NCBI GenBank assembly: GCA_964293475.1
Contig: CAXYYJ010000023.1
Location: 1 to 64,000 of the forward strand
DNA length: 64,000 nt
Direction: 5' to 3'
DNA from: UBA12170 sp964293475
GTDB lineage: Bacteria > Bacteroidota > Bacteroidia > Bacteroidales > UBA12170
The position numbers and the translations under genes are program-made. The notes beneath the pieces are model-generated. The model saw nothing but the letters and a program-made list of their open reading frames with translations. It was not told where the DNA came from and searched no databases. Each line of letters opens with the position of its first letter. Within the stretch, counting starts at the first letter, position 1. Positions 50,550-59,984 of the stretch are shown in pieces.

Positions 50550-50581
50550 TCTGATAAATTATTTACAAAAATAAGAAAAGG

Positions 50582-51373
50582 ATGCAACGGAGAGTTTTGA
50601 TGTTTTTTATGGTTTTCGTTTGGATGACCCTTGGCATTATGCCTGTATTAGCTCAAACCAATATCACCGACTCACAGGGGAGAAAACAGGGAAAATGGAT
50701 TCAATTTAAGGATGGTGTTAAGTTTTACGAGGGTAATTTTGTGGACGACAAGCCCCAGGGTCAGTTTCAAAGGTTTTATAAGAGCGGACGCCTCATGTCA
50801 AAATCTGAATATAGCGCCCATGGCTCAAGATGTTTTAGTGAGTTTTTTTACGATGAACGCAAGAGCACTCTCAAAGCCAAAGGGTTGTATATAAATCAGG
50901 TGAAGGATAGTTTGTGGCTTATGTATAATGAAGAGGGAGTTAAAATAGCTGAAGAGAACTACAAGCTTGGTGTTGCCGATGGCCTTTGGAAAATATATTC
51001 CTTCGAAAACGTTCTGGTTAGAGAAACCCCCTATAAACAAGGTAAAATTGATGGCGCTCAAAAAGAGTATTTTGCCGACGGAACAACCAAACGATTGATG
51101 AATTTTTCATCGGATACTTTAAACGGAGAATTTAAAGTTTATTTCCCCAATCAGTCTTTAAGGATTGATGGTTTATTCCAAAATGGAATTCAAACTGGCG
51201 ACTGGAAATATTTTAATGAGGATGGCTCCCTGATGTTCACAGAATATTACGTGGAAGGGATTATGACCAAAAGACTAGACGCAGCAGGAAAGCCTTTCGA
51301 AATTATTGAAGCAGTTGATACCGTAAAACTGAATATTGATCCGGAAAACTACGAAGAATTAAAAATAGATTAA
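50582..51373 (+). CDS. exported MORN-repeat/YwqK-like protein
   Basis: A 263-residue secreted or periplasmic protein with a signal peptide (1-25, ending VLAQ). It contains successive repeats of about 22-24 residues of the MORN variant type, e.g. GRKQGKWIQFKDG, DDKPQGQFQRFYKSG, GVADGLWKIYSFEN, GKIDGAQKEYFADG and GIQTGDWKYFNEDG. Such proteins are often labelled YwqK antitoxin, but here the signal peptide and lack of a partner argue against a toxin-antitoxin role. Function unknown. Its stop overlaps that of the convergent HU-SPOR gene by four bases. Confidence 0.8.
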   Translation: MQRRVLMFFMVFVWMTLGIMPVLAQTNITDSQGRKQGKWIQFKDGVKFYEGNFVDDKPQGQFQRFYKSGRLMSKSEYSAHGSRCFSEFFYDERKSTLKAKGLYINQVKDSLWLMYNEEGVKIAEENYKLGVADGLWKIYSFENVLVRETPYKQGKIDGAQKEYFADGTTKRLMNFSSDTLNGEFKVYFPNQSLRIDGLFQNGIQTGDWKYFNEDGSLMFTEYYVEGIMTKRLDAAGKPFEIIEAVDTVKLNIDPENYEELKID

Positions 51374-52362
51374 AGCTCCTCGTTCAAGAGCCAGGCTGAA
51401 TTGTTCTTGTTGGCCTGATACCATTTTAGTTGTTGTGCAGCCATGTCGTAATCAGTAAAATTACCAATGCTGACTCTGTAAAGTCCTCGGCTGTTTTGCC
51501 CGGCCAGGTAGGCGTTAAAACCATCATTATGCAATTGGTTAATGAAATTCATAGCGAAATTCTCATTGGAAAAAGCTCCTGCAATAATATGGTAGTTCCC
51601 GTTTAAGGCTGGTCCCGACTCTTCTTTCACAATTTGCGAATCCATTACCAGAATGGAATTATCTGTTGTAACCGACTCGTTTGTGGTAATTGCAGAGTCA
51701 ACAGGGCTTGTTGGATTTTCAATAACTGGCTGTGAAGGAATAACTGATGAAGTCTTGAAGATGGAAGCCGATTGTTTATAAAAATAATCTGAAATGGGTT
51801 CGTGAACAAGCCAACCTAAAACACCCACGGTGAACAGGGGGATGGCAATTGCCGCCACTCGTCTCATCCTTGGATAGTAGCCAACAATAGCTTTTTTAGC
51901 TTTGGGGTTTATTGAAATAACGGGTTCATAAACATGTGTCCGCTGAATGGGTATGACAACTATGTCGGGTAGACCAAAATAATTATCATCGTAATTGAGG
52001 GACAAATCGGGTAAAAATGCTAAATGGCCGCTTTTATTTATTGATAGTATTCCAAGGTTTTCGAAAAGAATACGACCGCCGTTTTGAAGTTCCTCCTGGC
52101 AAAAGGTGGAGAAAGTTTCGACAAGGCCAAGTGATTCTTTATAGTTGAGCGAAGTGACTTTAGAGATACTGTGGGCCAGAAAGCCGTCGTTGTCCTTAAT
52201 TTGAGTATTAAAAGCAATGCTGCGGCCCGGAGGAGTGATACGACTCGATATTTGATGAACCAAAGCAGGATGTGACACAGTTAGAAATCCTCCCAAACCA
52301 GGAATAATCACTAATTCATGTTCTCTCACTAACTTACTGATATGTTTTGCAATATCTATCAT
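51370..52362 (-). CDS. HU-like domain / SPOR domain membrane protein
   Basis: A 330-residue single-pass inner-membrane protein. Residues 1-125 contain the HU-like (CCDC81-type bacterial) domain pair: HISKLVREHELVIIPGLGGF, then ENLGILSINKSGHLAF. A transmembrane helix spans about 168-187 (AAIAIPLFTVGVLGWLV). A Ser/Thr/Pro-rich periplasmic linker follows, and a SPOR domain spans about 255-330 (YHIIAGAFSNENFAMNFINQ; YRVSIGNFTDYDMAA). SPOR domains bind denuded septal peptidoglycan, so the protein could link a cytoplasmic, possibly DNA-related domain to the division site. The topology is read from sequence; the role is inferred. Confidence 0.88.
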   Translation of the reverse strand: MIDIAKHISKLVREHELVIIPGLGGFLTVSHPALVHQISSRITPPGRSIAFNTQIKDNDGFLAHSISKVTSLNYKESLGLVETFSTFCQEELQNGGRILFENLGILSINKSGHLAFLPDLSLNYDDNYFGLPDIVVIPIQRTHVYEPVISINPKAKKAIVGYYPRMRRVAAIAIPLFTVGVLGWLVHEPISDYFYKQSASIFKTSSVIPSQPVIENPTSPVDSAITTNESVTTDNSILVMDSQIVKEESGPALNGNYHIIAGAFSNENFAMNFINQLHNDGFNAYLAGQNSRGLYRVSIGNFTDYDMAAQQLKWYQANKNNSAWLLNEEL

Positions 52363-52379
52363 GGTTCAATTTATGGCTG

Positions 52380-52411
52380 CAAAGTTAAAATCTATTATAT
52401 GCTAAATCAAT
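52380..52411 (-). promoter_or_regulatory. promoter of the HU-SPOR gene
   Basis: Minus-strand TAACTTTG (52380-52387) fits TAnnTTTG, with ATTG (52408-52411) after a 20-base spacer. It overlaps the last bases of kdsB. Confidence 0.5.
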
Positions 52412-53144
52412 TGTTGTTGGTAAGTTTTATCAAATCATCGGGGGTATCAATGGCGGGGGTTTCCAAATCGGTGTAACCCATTGTGATATGATATCCTGCA
52501 GATAGCCAGCGAAGCTGTTCAAGCGATTCGGCCTTTTCCAGAGGAGCCTGACTGAGTTTGCAAATGCTTTCCAAAACTGGAGTTCTATAAGCATAGAGCC
52601 CGATATGTTTGTAAAAGCTTCCATTTTGGAGAAAATTCTCCTGTTCAACTCCTCGAATAAAAGGGATTGGCCATCGGCTGAAATACAACGCTTGATGAAA
52701 GTCACCAATGACCACTTTTACTGCATTTGCATTGAAAAGTTCCTCTGATTTGGTAATTTTTTTTGCCAGACTGCTGATTTGTGTCTGTGGGCTTTCGAAA
52801 GCTTTTACAACCAATTCAATTTGAGCAGGATCGATATAAGGCTCATCGCCCTGAATATTTACAACCACATCAAATTTTTCTTCGAGACTGCTTACAATTT
52901 CCTGACAGCGGTCGGTGCCACTTTGATGGAGAGGGCTGGTCATCATTGCTTCTCCCCCAAAACCAATTACATGTTCGAGAATTCTATCGTCGTCGGTGGC
53001 TACTATCACCCTATTCAGGCTTGTGGACTTTAAGGCTTGTTCATAAACCCGCTGAATCATGGATTTGCCATGAATCAAAGCCAAAGGTTTACCCGGAAAC
53101 CGGGTGCTGGCATAACGGGCAGGAATGATTCCCAGTATTTTCAT
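52407..53144 (-). CDS. kdsB: 3-deoxy-manno-octulosonate cytidylyltransferase
   Basis: A 245-residue CTP-dependent transferase that makes CMP-Kdo for lipopolysaccharide inner core. The nucleotide-binding start is GIIPARYASTRFPGKPLA (5-22). VATDDDRI, TSPLHQSGTDRC, VNIQGDEPYI with the metal-binding Asp, and HIGLYAYRTPVL follow. The length is standard. It starts three bases after the deoxynucleoside kinase stop, so the two are cotranscribed. Confidence 0.96.
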   Translation of the reverse strand: MKILGIIPARYASTRFPGKPLALIHGKSMIQRVYEQALKSTSLNRVIVATDDDRILEHVIGFGGEAMMTSPLHQSGTDRCQEIVSSLEEKFDVVVNIQGDEPYIDPAQIELVVKAFESPQTQISSLAKKITKSEELFNANAVKVVIGDFHQALYFSRWPIPFIRGVEQENFLQNGSFYKHIGLYAYRTPVLESICKLSQAPLEKAESLEQLRWLSAGYHITMGYTDLETPAIDTPDDLIKLTNNN

Positions 53145-53147
53145 TGG

Positions 53148-53762
53148 CTAAAACAAGCCGTGAATTTCGGCGTTAATTTTATCGATAACCTTGCCTAAAT
53201 CTTCGGGTTTATTGGCAAAGTCGATATCATCCACGTCGATAATAAGAAGTTTGCCCAAATCGTAGCCCGAAATCCATTCCTCGTAGCGCTCGTTGAGTTT
53301 TTTGAGATAATCGATTCTGATGGATTCTTCGTAATCGCGTCCGCGGCTTGCAATTTGCCGAACCAGAGTAGAAACACTGGCGCGCAGATAGATAAGCAAA
53401 TCCGGCGGATCGATGAAAGAGCTCATGAGTTCGAAGAGGGAAATATAATTGTCGAAATCCCTTGTGGTCATCAAATTCATTTGGTGCAGGTTGGGTGCAA
53501 AAATATAGGCATCCTCATAGATGGTTCTGTCCTGAATAATGGTTTGATGACTGTCTTTTATTTCGATGACCTGACGAAAACGGCTGTTCAAAAAATAAAC
53601 CTGAAGGTTGAACGACCAACGTTTCATGTCGTCATAAAAACTATCCAGATACGGGTTATCCTCTACACTTTCATAATAGGGTTTCCACTTCATTTGTTTG
53701 GCCAACAAACGGGTAAGGGTGGTTTTACCTGAGCCAATATTGCCTGCAATAGCTAAATGCAT
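53148..53762 (-). CDS. deoxynucleoside kinase (dAK/dGK/dCK family)
   Basis: A 204-residue cytosolic kinase with P-loop GNIGSGKTT (7-15), the DRTIYEDAYIFA motif with the Asp-Arg pair typical of the family, and the lid SRGRDYEESI. It phosphorylates deoxynucleosides for dNTP salvage; adenosine or guanosine types are the usual Bacteroidota members. It lies 29 bases downstream of the propeller-like gene and three before kdsB, so GH3-like, propeller-like, kinase and kdsB genes probably share a transcript. Confidence 0.92.
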   Translation of the reverse strand: MHLAIAGNIGSGKTTLTRLLAKQMKWKPYYESVEDNPYLDSFYDDMKRWSFNLQVYFLNSRFRQVIEIKDSHQTIIQDRTIYEDAYIFAPNLHQMNLMTTRDFDNYISLFELMSSFIDPPDLLIYLRASVSTLVRQIASRGRDYEESIRIDYLKKLNERYEEWISGYDLGKLLIIDVDDIDFANKPEDLGKVIDKINAEIHGLF

Positions 53763-53791
53763 AGGTTTTTGATTTTAAATAATTACACAAT

Positions 53792-54649
53792 TTATTCTTT
53801 CTCCATGGTAAAAATCTGAACACCATCAGGGGTGAGAAAACTGATTCGGCCAGGGAAAGAACTCAAATTTAATGACCAGTCACTGATGTTAAAAACAGGT
53901 AGCGGATGATAGGTTTCTTTGTCGTTATCCATATCGTAGGCCACTAAAAAAGTATTGCTGGTATAGAACAGAATATTTTTAAAAACCTGTATTTTTTTTA
54001 GCCCCAGGAGCGGTAATTTATTCACAAAGCTACCATTTTCATCGAAAATATAAACTCCCGATGATGGATTGTTAATAAATAGTCTTTTGCCTTCCATCAC
54101 CATGAAATTTGGATCGGGCTCCAAATCGGTGAACTGATCGAGTGCATCTCCTTTAAAATCAATTTGGTTATCGGAGTCAATAAGAACCAAATCGCTTGTA
54201 TTGCCATCGTAAATCCAGTAGGCTTCTTCGCTGTCGTGCAAACAAGCCAACGATGAGTAACCCAGGTTGATGCCATCGAGCGAAATAGCTGTTGGGTCGG
54301 CCACATAAGCAAAGGTACTCACGCTTCCGGCATTTAGCAACTCCTGATTGAGAAAAACCACCGAGGCATAATCCTTATAAAAAACCAAAATTCTGCGGGG
54401 ATCTTTGGTGTCTATTGATGTTATTCGGCCAGGCAATTCCGATATATAATCGGTAATGAGTTGCCCGTCGGCATTAAGTTTTATAATCTTCGACTGGTCG
54501 GCTATGAGAAGATTCCCCAAATCGTCGTTGGCTATGAACCTTCCGTAATATTTAGCCGATGCAAGCTGCTCAAAAACATAATATTGCGCCTGAATACTTC
54601 CGGCGAAAAGAATGGAAAATATCAGCATTAGGATTCTCTGTTTATTCAT
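53792..54649 (-). CDS. exported protein with beta-propeller-like repeats, function unknown
   Basis: A 285-residue protein with a signal peptide (1-21, SIQAQ). The mature part is all-beta in character, with repeated short strands and turns of NHL/WD-like type (DDLGNLLIADQSKIIKLNAD; GSFVNKLPLLGLKKIQVFKN). No catalytic or metal-binding motif is visible. Probably periplasmic. The upstream GH3-family gene overlaps its start by eight bases (54642-54649), indicating translational coupling. Confidence 0.75.
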   Translation of the reverse strand: MNKQRILMLIFSILFAGSIQAQYYVFEQLASAKYYGRFIANDDLGNLLIADQSKIIKLNADGQLITDYISELPGRITSIDTKDPRRILVFYKDYASVVFLNQELLNAGSVSTFAYVADPTAISLDGINLGYSSLACLHDSEEAYWIYDGNTSDLVLIDSDNQIDFKGDALDQFTDLEPDPNFMVMEGKRLFINNPSSGVYIFDENGSFVNKLPLLGLKKIQVFKNILFYTSNTFLVAYDMDNDKETYHPLPVFNISDWSLNLSSFPGRISFLTPDGVQIFTMEKE

Positions 54650-56159
54650 GGCTTAGTTTTAAAACTTCATCCAGACTATCGCGGGTGTTGAGCAAGCGGG
54701 GAACCTTGTGCTGCCCCCCCAGCTTTCCTTTATTTTTGAGCCAGCGATAAAAAGTTCCGTTGGGAAGATGAACAACATGTGGAGGCTGAAGCAATAAGTC
54801 GTGATATCGTTTGGCTTCATAATCGCTGTTGAGCGATTTTAGGGCATTGTCGAGCGCTTCGATAAAAAAGGCCAAATCGTTTGGTGGTTTAGCGAATTCA
54901 AACAACCATTCATGACGGGCCTGAGCGCCCTGCCTTATATTTACGGGACCAGCCATATACTCGTCAACCACGGCATCGCATTTTTTACAAGCCACCTGCA
55001 AAGCTTTTTCGGCATTGTCGAGAATGAGCTCCTCGCCCACCAGATTGATAAAATATTTGGTTCTGCCGGTTATATGAATTCTATAGGGGCTTACGGATGA
55101 AAACTGAACTGTATCGCCAATTTTATACCGCCACAAACCTGCATTGGTTGAGATAATCATGGCGTAATTGACTCCTTTTTCCACTTCGCTTAGCGGTATA
55201 ATTTTAGGATTTTCCAAATCTATCTGATCCATGGGGATAAATTCATAGAAGATTCCATAGTCGAGCATCAAAAGCAATTCGGAGCTGTCGGTGCGATCCT
55301 GAATTCCAAAAAATCCTTCGGAGGCATTGTAAGTTTCCTGATAGTTGATTCCCTGGGGGCCAACAAGTTGCTCAAATTGAAGCCGGTAAGGATCAAATTT
55401 TACCCCTCCATGAATAAAAACTTCGAGATTGGGCCAGATATTCTTAATGTATTTTTCGCCGCTTATTTCCAAAATCCGTTTAACGAGCAATAGGGTCCAG
55501 GAGGGAACTCCGGACAACGATGTCACATCTTCTTCCATGGTAACCCGCGCCATTTTCTCAATTTTACTTTCCCACTCGTCCATCAAAGCTATTTCGCGGT
55601 TGGGTGTTCGAAGAAGTTGTGCCCAAAAAGGCAGATTTTCGATTAAAATGGCCGACAAATCGCCTTCGTAATACTCTTCATTATTTACATCGGTGATGTT
55701 ATGACTTCCGCCCATGGCTATACTTCTGCCATTGAAAATCATGGTATCGGGGTGATTGTTCACATAAATGGAAAGCATATCCTTTCCCGCGTTAAAATGA
55801 CATTCTTCGAGGGCGTGGCGGCTAACTGGAATAAACTTGCTCTTTCCCGCGGTGGTTCCCGACGATTTGGCAAACCATTTAATATCGGAAGGCCAAAGCA
55901 GATTTTGCTCTCCGTTTTTCAGGCGGTCGATATAGGGCTTCAGCGAATCGTAGCTATTCAAAGGAACCTGGCGGCGAAACTGGTCGTAGGTTTTAATGTC
56001 ATCGAAACCAAACATTTTTCCATATTCGGTTTCACGCCCCGACTGAACAAGCTTCTTAAACCATTCCTCCTGAACATCGTGAGGATATTTGATAAACAAT
56101 TCAATTTGATGAATCCTTTGCTTGATAATCCAGGTTATTACCGAGTTGAGAAGTGCCAT
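54642..56159 (-). CDS. GH3 auxin-responsive-promoter-family protein (acyl-adenylate fold)
   Basis: A 505-residue protein of the GH3 family, relatives of acyl-acid-amido synthetases with the ANL adenylate fold. Visible words are FAKSSGTTAGKSKFIPVS (about 97-114, the ATP phosphate loop), YNASEGFFGIQD (about 268-279) and INLVGEELILDNAEKAL. Bacterial members are common in Bacteroidota and uncharacterised as far as I know. They may conjugate an amino acid to a carboxylate. The start ATG at 56159 is preceded by a -7 box at 56177-56184. It is the first gene of a probable four-gene operon ending with kdsB. Confidence 0.86.
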   Translation of the reverse strand: MALLNSVITWIIKQRIHQIELFIKYPHDVQEEWFKKLVQSGRETEYGKMFGFDDIKTYDQFRRQVPLNSYDSLKPYIDRLKNGEQNLLWPSDIKWFAKSSGTTAGKSKFIPVSRHALEECHFNAGKDMLSIYVNNHPDTMIFNGRSIAMGGSHNITDVNNEEYYEGDLSAILIENLPFWAQLLRTPNREIALMDEWESKIEKMARVTMEEDVTSLSGVPSWTLLLVKRILEISGEKYIKNIWPNLEVFIHGGVKFDPYRLQFEQLVGPQGINYQETYNASEGFFGIQDRTDSSELLLMLDYGIFYEFIPMDQIDLENPKIIPLSEVEKGVNYAMIISTNAGLWRYKIGDTVQFSSVSPYRIHITGRTKYFINLVGEELILDNAEKALQVACKKCDAVVDEYMAGPVNIRQGAQARHEWLFEFAKPPNDLAFFIEALDNALKSLNSDYEAKRYHDLLLQPPHVVHLPNGTFYRWLKNKGKLGGQHKVPRLLNTRDSLDEVLKLSHE

Positions 56160-56176
56160 AGCTTATTTTTGAGCTT

Positions 56177-56184
56177 CAAAAATA
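56177..56184 (-). promoter_or_regulatory. -7 box of the GH3-family gene
   Basis: Minus-strand TATTTTTG fits TAnnTTTG, 17 bases before the start. No clear -33. Confidence 0.45.
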
Positions 56185-56278
56185 CAAAACAAAGGGTTTG
56201 GTTCGAAAAGGGAAAGCCCATTTTATGAATTGTTAATGACTTTATTGAGTGCCACCTGCCCTGCCCTTTAATATTTTC

Positions 56279-56286
56279 TAATTTTG
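56279..56286 (+). promoter_or_regulatory. -7 box of priA
   Basis: TAATTTTG fits TAnnTTTG, 11 bases before the priA ATG, giving a very short leader. No clear -33. Confidence 0.45.
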
Positions 56287-56297
56287 TTCTTCAAATT

Positions 56298-58784
56298 ATG
56301 GAAAGAAAAACCCTTTTTGCCGATGTTTTGTTACCTTTACCCGTCAAAGGTACATTTACCTATCGAATTCCATTCGAAATGAACGAGTGGATCGACAAGG
56401 GGCAAAGGGTATTGGTTCAATTTGGGTCACGGAAAGTTTATGCCGCTCTGGTGAGCCGTGTTCATGAGGAAATACCCAGGGACTATCAACCAAAATATAT
56501 TCTTGCTCTGTTAGACTCCTCTCCCATAGTTCATGCAAAACAGCTTAAATTCTGGGAGTGGATTTCGTCCTATTATATTTCGACAACCGGCGAGGTGATG
56601 AATGCTGCCTTACCCAGTGGTTTTAAGCTGAGCAGCGAGTCGAAGCTGGTTTTGCATCCCGAATTTGAACCCGGCACTGTGCCTCTGACAGAAAAGGAAG
56701 GCGTGATTGTTCAAACTTTGCAAAACCGTAAAACCATCAGCCTTACAGAAGCCGCAGAAATCGTGGACCTGCAGAAGATTTTCCCCTTGATAAAAACCCT
56801 GCTGGAAAAAGGTGTTGTGGTGATGGAAGAAGAATTGGACGATAAATACAAACCCCGCACCGAAACCCGAATCAGGCTTCATGCCGACTATCATCCGGAG
56901 GAATCGCTGCGCGGTCTTTTCGAAGTGTTGGAGAAAAGGGCTTTTAAGCAGGTGGAAGTATTGATGGCCTTTATCAAATGCGCCACACCGCTGGGGGGAT
57001 TGGATTGCGAAGTGCCTAAAAAAGCAGTTCTCGACCAAATTAACAATGGTGCCGCAGCACTAAAAGCACTCGAAGAAAAGGGCGTTTTCATCAGTTTTGA
57101 GCAAAAAATCAGCCGGCTTTTTCAGCAAAAAGCTGAGCAACTGGTAGAAAGCATCAAGCTAAACGATGCTCAGGAAATTGCTCTGGAAAATATCCGTAAA
57201 CATCTGGAACAAAAATCCACCTGTTTGCTCCATGGCATCACAGGAAGCGGAAAAACAGAAATCTATATAAAGCTCATTGACGAGGTTCTGAAGCAGGGAA
57301 AACAGGTATTGTATTTACTCCCCGAAATTGCATTAACCAGTCAAATCATCAACAGATTAAGAAAGTATTTTGGCGAAAATGTTGGTGTTTACCACAGCCG
57401 ATACAATGCTCATGAACGGATAGAAATCTGGAACAGTGTACTCAACGAAACCCAAGGTGAGCCAACCTATAAGATTATTCTTTCGGCACGAAGTGGTATT
57501 TTTCTGCCCTTCAATCATTTGGGGCTTATTATAGTGGATGAGGAGCACGACACCAGCTATAAGCAATTCGATCCTGCTCCGCGCTATCATGCCCGCGATG
57601 CGGCCATGGTTTTGGCTCAATTGCATGGGGCCAAGGTAGTTCTGGGCAGCGCTACTCCTTCGGTGGAAAGCTATTTTAATGGTGCTTCCGGAAAATATGG
57701 GCTGGTGAACCTGAACAAAAGATTTGGCGAAGCACGTTTGCCCGAAATTCTGATTTCTGACTTAAAGCACGAAACCAAAAGAAAAACCATAAAAGGACAT
57801 TTCTCCTCTTTTCTTATCGAGCAGATAGAGGCCGCGCTGGCCAGAAAAGAACAGGTGATTCTTTTTCAAAACCGCAGGGGATTTGCTCCTCGACTGGAGT
57901 GCGAAGTCTGCAACTGGGTGCCCGATTGTCCCAATTGCGATGTGAGTCTGGTTTACCATAAAAATCAAAACCGCCTTCGATGTCACATTTGCGGATACTC
58001 TACCCATTTAATTCACAAATGCCAGAAATGTGGCAGTTTCGAAATAAAAATGGTGGGATTTGGCACCGAAAAGATTGAAGAAGATTTGGCCATCATTCTT
58101 CCACAGGCTCGTATTCAGCGAATGGATTTAGACACCACCCGTGGCAAATTTGCCTTCGACCGCCTTTTTGAAGAGTTTGCTGGTGGCGCCATAGATATTT
58201 TAGTGGGCACACAAATGGTAACCAAGGGGCTGGACTTTCAGAATGTGAATATTGTTGGGGTTCTCAATGCTGACAATATGATTAATTTCCCCGATTTCAG
58301 AGCTTTTGAGCGGAGTTTTCAAATGTTGGTTCAGGTGAGTGGCAGGGCCGGGCGAAAAGATAACAGCGGGAAGGTAATTATTCAGACCCACAACCCCCAT
58401 CACGCTGTGATTCGGTATGTTATGGATAATGATTTCCAGCATATGTATCAAAGCCAAATTGCGGAACGGAAAAATTTTGGCTATCCTCCATTCTTTCGCC
58501 TGATCCGTTTTACCCTTAAATTTCAGGATTATACAGTGCTCAACAACTCGGCTGCCGAATTTGCTCAATTACTCAAAAATGCATTTGGAAACAGAGTTTT
58601 AGGCCCGGAATATCCTCTAATAGGAAAGATAAAAGGTCTGTTTTTGAAAGATATTCTACTCAAACTCGAAAAGAGTTATAGCACCGATATGGCTCGCGAA
58701 AAGATTGCAACCATTCTCGATGTTTTCAGTCAAAGCACTAAATACAAATCGATTAGGGTGGTGATTGATGTGGATCCTTATTGA
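56298..58784 (+). CDS. priA: primosomal protein N' (replication restart helicase PriA)
   Basis: An 828-residue helicase. The N-terminal 3'-DNA-binding domain (about 1-105) opens with FADVLLPLPVKGTFTYRIP. The helicase core has GITGSGKTE (Walker A), DEEHDTSYKQ (Walker B) and SATPS. Zinc-binding cysteines follow: CEVCNWVPDCPNC and CHICGY...CQKCG. The second RecA lobe has GTQMVTKGLDF and QVSGRAGR. It reloads the replisome at stalled forks. Length and all motifs are intact. Confidence 0.97.
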   Translation: MERKTLFADVLLPLPVKGTFTYRIPFEMNEWIDKGQRVLVQFGSRKVYAALVSRVHEEIPRDYQPKYILALLDSSPIVHAKQLKFWEWISSYYISTTGEVMNAALPSGFKLSSESKLVLHPEFEPGTVPLTEKEGVIVQTLQNRKTISLTEAAEIVDLQKIFPLIKTLLEKGVVVMEEELDDKYKPRTETRIRLHADYHPEESLRGLFEVLEKRAFKQVEVLMAFIKCATPLGGLDCEVPKKAVLDQINNGAAALKALEEKGVFISFEQKISRLFQQKAEQLVESIKLNDAQEIALENIRKHLEQKSTCLLHGITGSGKTEIYIKLIDEVLKQGKQVLYLLPEIALTSQIINRLRKYFGENVGVYHSRYNAHERIEIWNSVLNETQGEPTYKIILSARSGIFLPFNHLGLIIVDEEHDTSYKQFDPAPRYHARDAAMVLAQLHGAKVVLGSATPSVESYFNGASGKYGLVNLNKRFGEARLPEILISDLKHETKRKTIKGHFSSFLIEQIEAALARKEQVILFQNRRGFAPRLECEVCNWVPDCPNCDVSLVYHKNQNRLRCHICGYSTHLIHKCQKCGSFEIKMVGFGTEKIEEDLAIILPQARIQRMDLDTTRGKFAFDRLFEEFAGGAIDILVGTQMVTKGLDFQNVNIVGVLNADNMINFPDFRAFERSFQMLVQVSGRAGRKDNSGKVIIQTHNPHHAVIRYVMDNDFQHMYQSQIAERKNFGYPPFFRLIRFTLKFQDYTVLNNSAAEFAQLLKNAFGNRVLGPEYPLIGKIKGLFLKDILLKLEKSYSTDMAREKIATILDVFSQSTKYKSIRVVIDVDPY

Positions 58785-58829
58785 TTGGAGGAAACATTTT
58801 TCAGCCCTTCCTGTTCTTGCAAAAAGATT

Positions 58830-59960
58830 CTAATTTTTCTTTTTATGAATCAACCCGAGCAATTTCATCAATGCCCAGGAAACCACAGGAATTTTAGGAA
58901 AAACAATAACACTGTAAAGCGGTCGGCTGGCAATATTCCAATCCTTAAACCAGCTTCGTTGATTCATAAAATTGATTTCTAAGCCCGATTTTTCTTCAGT
59001 TACTTTTTCTATATATTTGTAAAGCAACTGATTGCCAGGGCTGAAAGTAGAAAAATCTTCCTTATAGCCAATTTTCCACAAATAAATGACTCCATTGAGA
59101 TTTACAATAAGGTGGCCGGCTATGATGAGCTCATTGGCTTGCAGGAAATTCCATTCCATCCAGCCAGCTTGTTGAAATTTGCTGGTGGCTTCGCCAAACA
59201 ATTCTTTGTCGCCGTGCCTTTTGAGAATGCTGGAGTTTTCGTCTCCCTTCCACCCGCTGTTTTCTATTTCCAGAAACTCTTCGAACGATTTTGCATGGGA
59301 AAAATACGGGGGATTTAAAAGGTATGTCACCTCATTTTCTTCCTTTAACCTCCGCAAACGGCGGTTGATTTCGCGACGGAATTTTCCATCGAGCTCAGCA
59401 TAAAATGTTTCGGCAACCGGTGGAAGTTGAATATAGTCTTCGCTGGAGACTTTTCGCGAAAAGACCGATATGGCAGCGCCTTGCCTGAGAGCTGCCTGCG
59501 ACGAAGCAGAAAAATCGGGAATATACCGCACATTAACCAATGGAAATGTTCTTAATTCCCGCGCTATCTTTTTGATTATTAGGTCGTAATGATGCTCAAA
59601 TCCAGGGCGAAATAGAGCATCGACTCTCAGGGTATGAAAAAAATCGAAAGGGGGAGAAAACAGTTGAATGGAGAAAAATGGAAGCTTAATTGTTTTTAGA
59701 ACCAATAGTGGTAAGACTCCTGTGAGCTTCTTTTCGTGGAAAGAGAAGGCGCATATCCATTTTTGATCCGCAGGTTTTTTGTGCTTCAAAAAAGAAGAAA
59801 ACCAGGCGTAGGTTTGGGTGGGGCCAACTCCGGCTATGAGCGGAATCAACTGATTCCAGGCTTCTTCGTAACTGGATAGAATTTCCTGATTGGTGACTAA
59901 TATGACTCCATTTTCGGGAGCATAAATAATTGGATCCATATTATCTGGTATTTCTGCCAT
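58830..59960 (-). CDS. GNAT-like (BioF2-type) acyltransferase
   Basis: A 376-residue cytosolic protein that resembles the acetyltransferase GNAT group PF13480, often found with cell-surface glycan or lipid genes. Visible parts are FYAELDGKFRREINRRLRRL (basic helix, about 188-207), WMEWNFLQANELIIAGHLIV and INFMNQRSWFKDWN. The last part resembles the conserved GLEINFMxG-like end of the domain. No CoA-binding P-loop can be confirmed by eye. The ATG at 59960 is preferred over a TTG at 59978. It follows psd by about 25 bases and is probably cotranscribed, which would suggest a membrane-lipid or envelope modification. Confidence 0.72.
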   Translation of the reverse strand: MAEIPDNMDPIIYAPENGVILVTNQEILSSYEEAWNQLIPLIAGVGPTQTYAWFSSFLKHKKPADQKWICAFSFHEKKLTGVLPLLVLKTIKLPFFSIQLFSPPFDFFHTLRVDALFRPGFEHHYDLIIKKIARELRTFPLVNVRYIPDFSASSQAALRQGAAISVFSRKVSSEDYIQLPPVAETFYAELDGKFRREINRRLRRLKEENEVTYLLNPPYFSHAKSFEEFLEIENSGWKGDENSSILKRHGDKELFGEATSKFQQAGWMEWNFLQANELIIAGHLIVNLNGVIYLWKIGYKEDFSTFSPGNQLLYKYIEKVTEEKSGLEINFMNQRSWFKDWNIASRPLYSVIVFPKIPVVSWALMKLLGLIHKKKN

Positions 59961-59984
59961 GATGCTAATATATAACAAATTACC

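Noticed and set aside
50582..51373. Antitoxin of a toxin-antitoxin pair (YwqK label)
   Set aside because: It has a signal peptide, MORN-like repeats and no toxin-like neighbour; the opposing gene is an HU-SPOR membrane protein.
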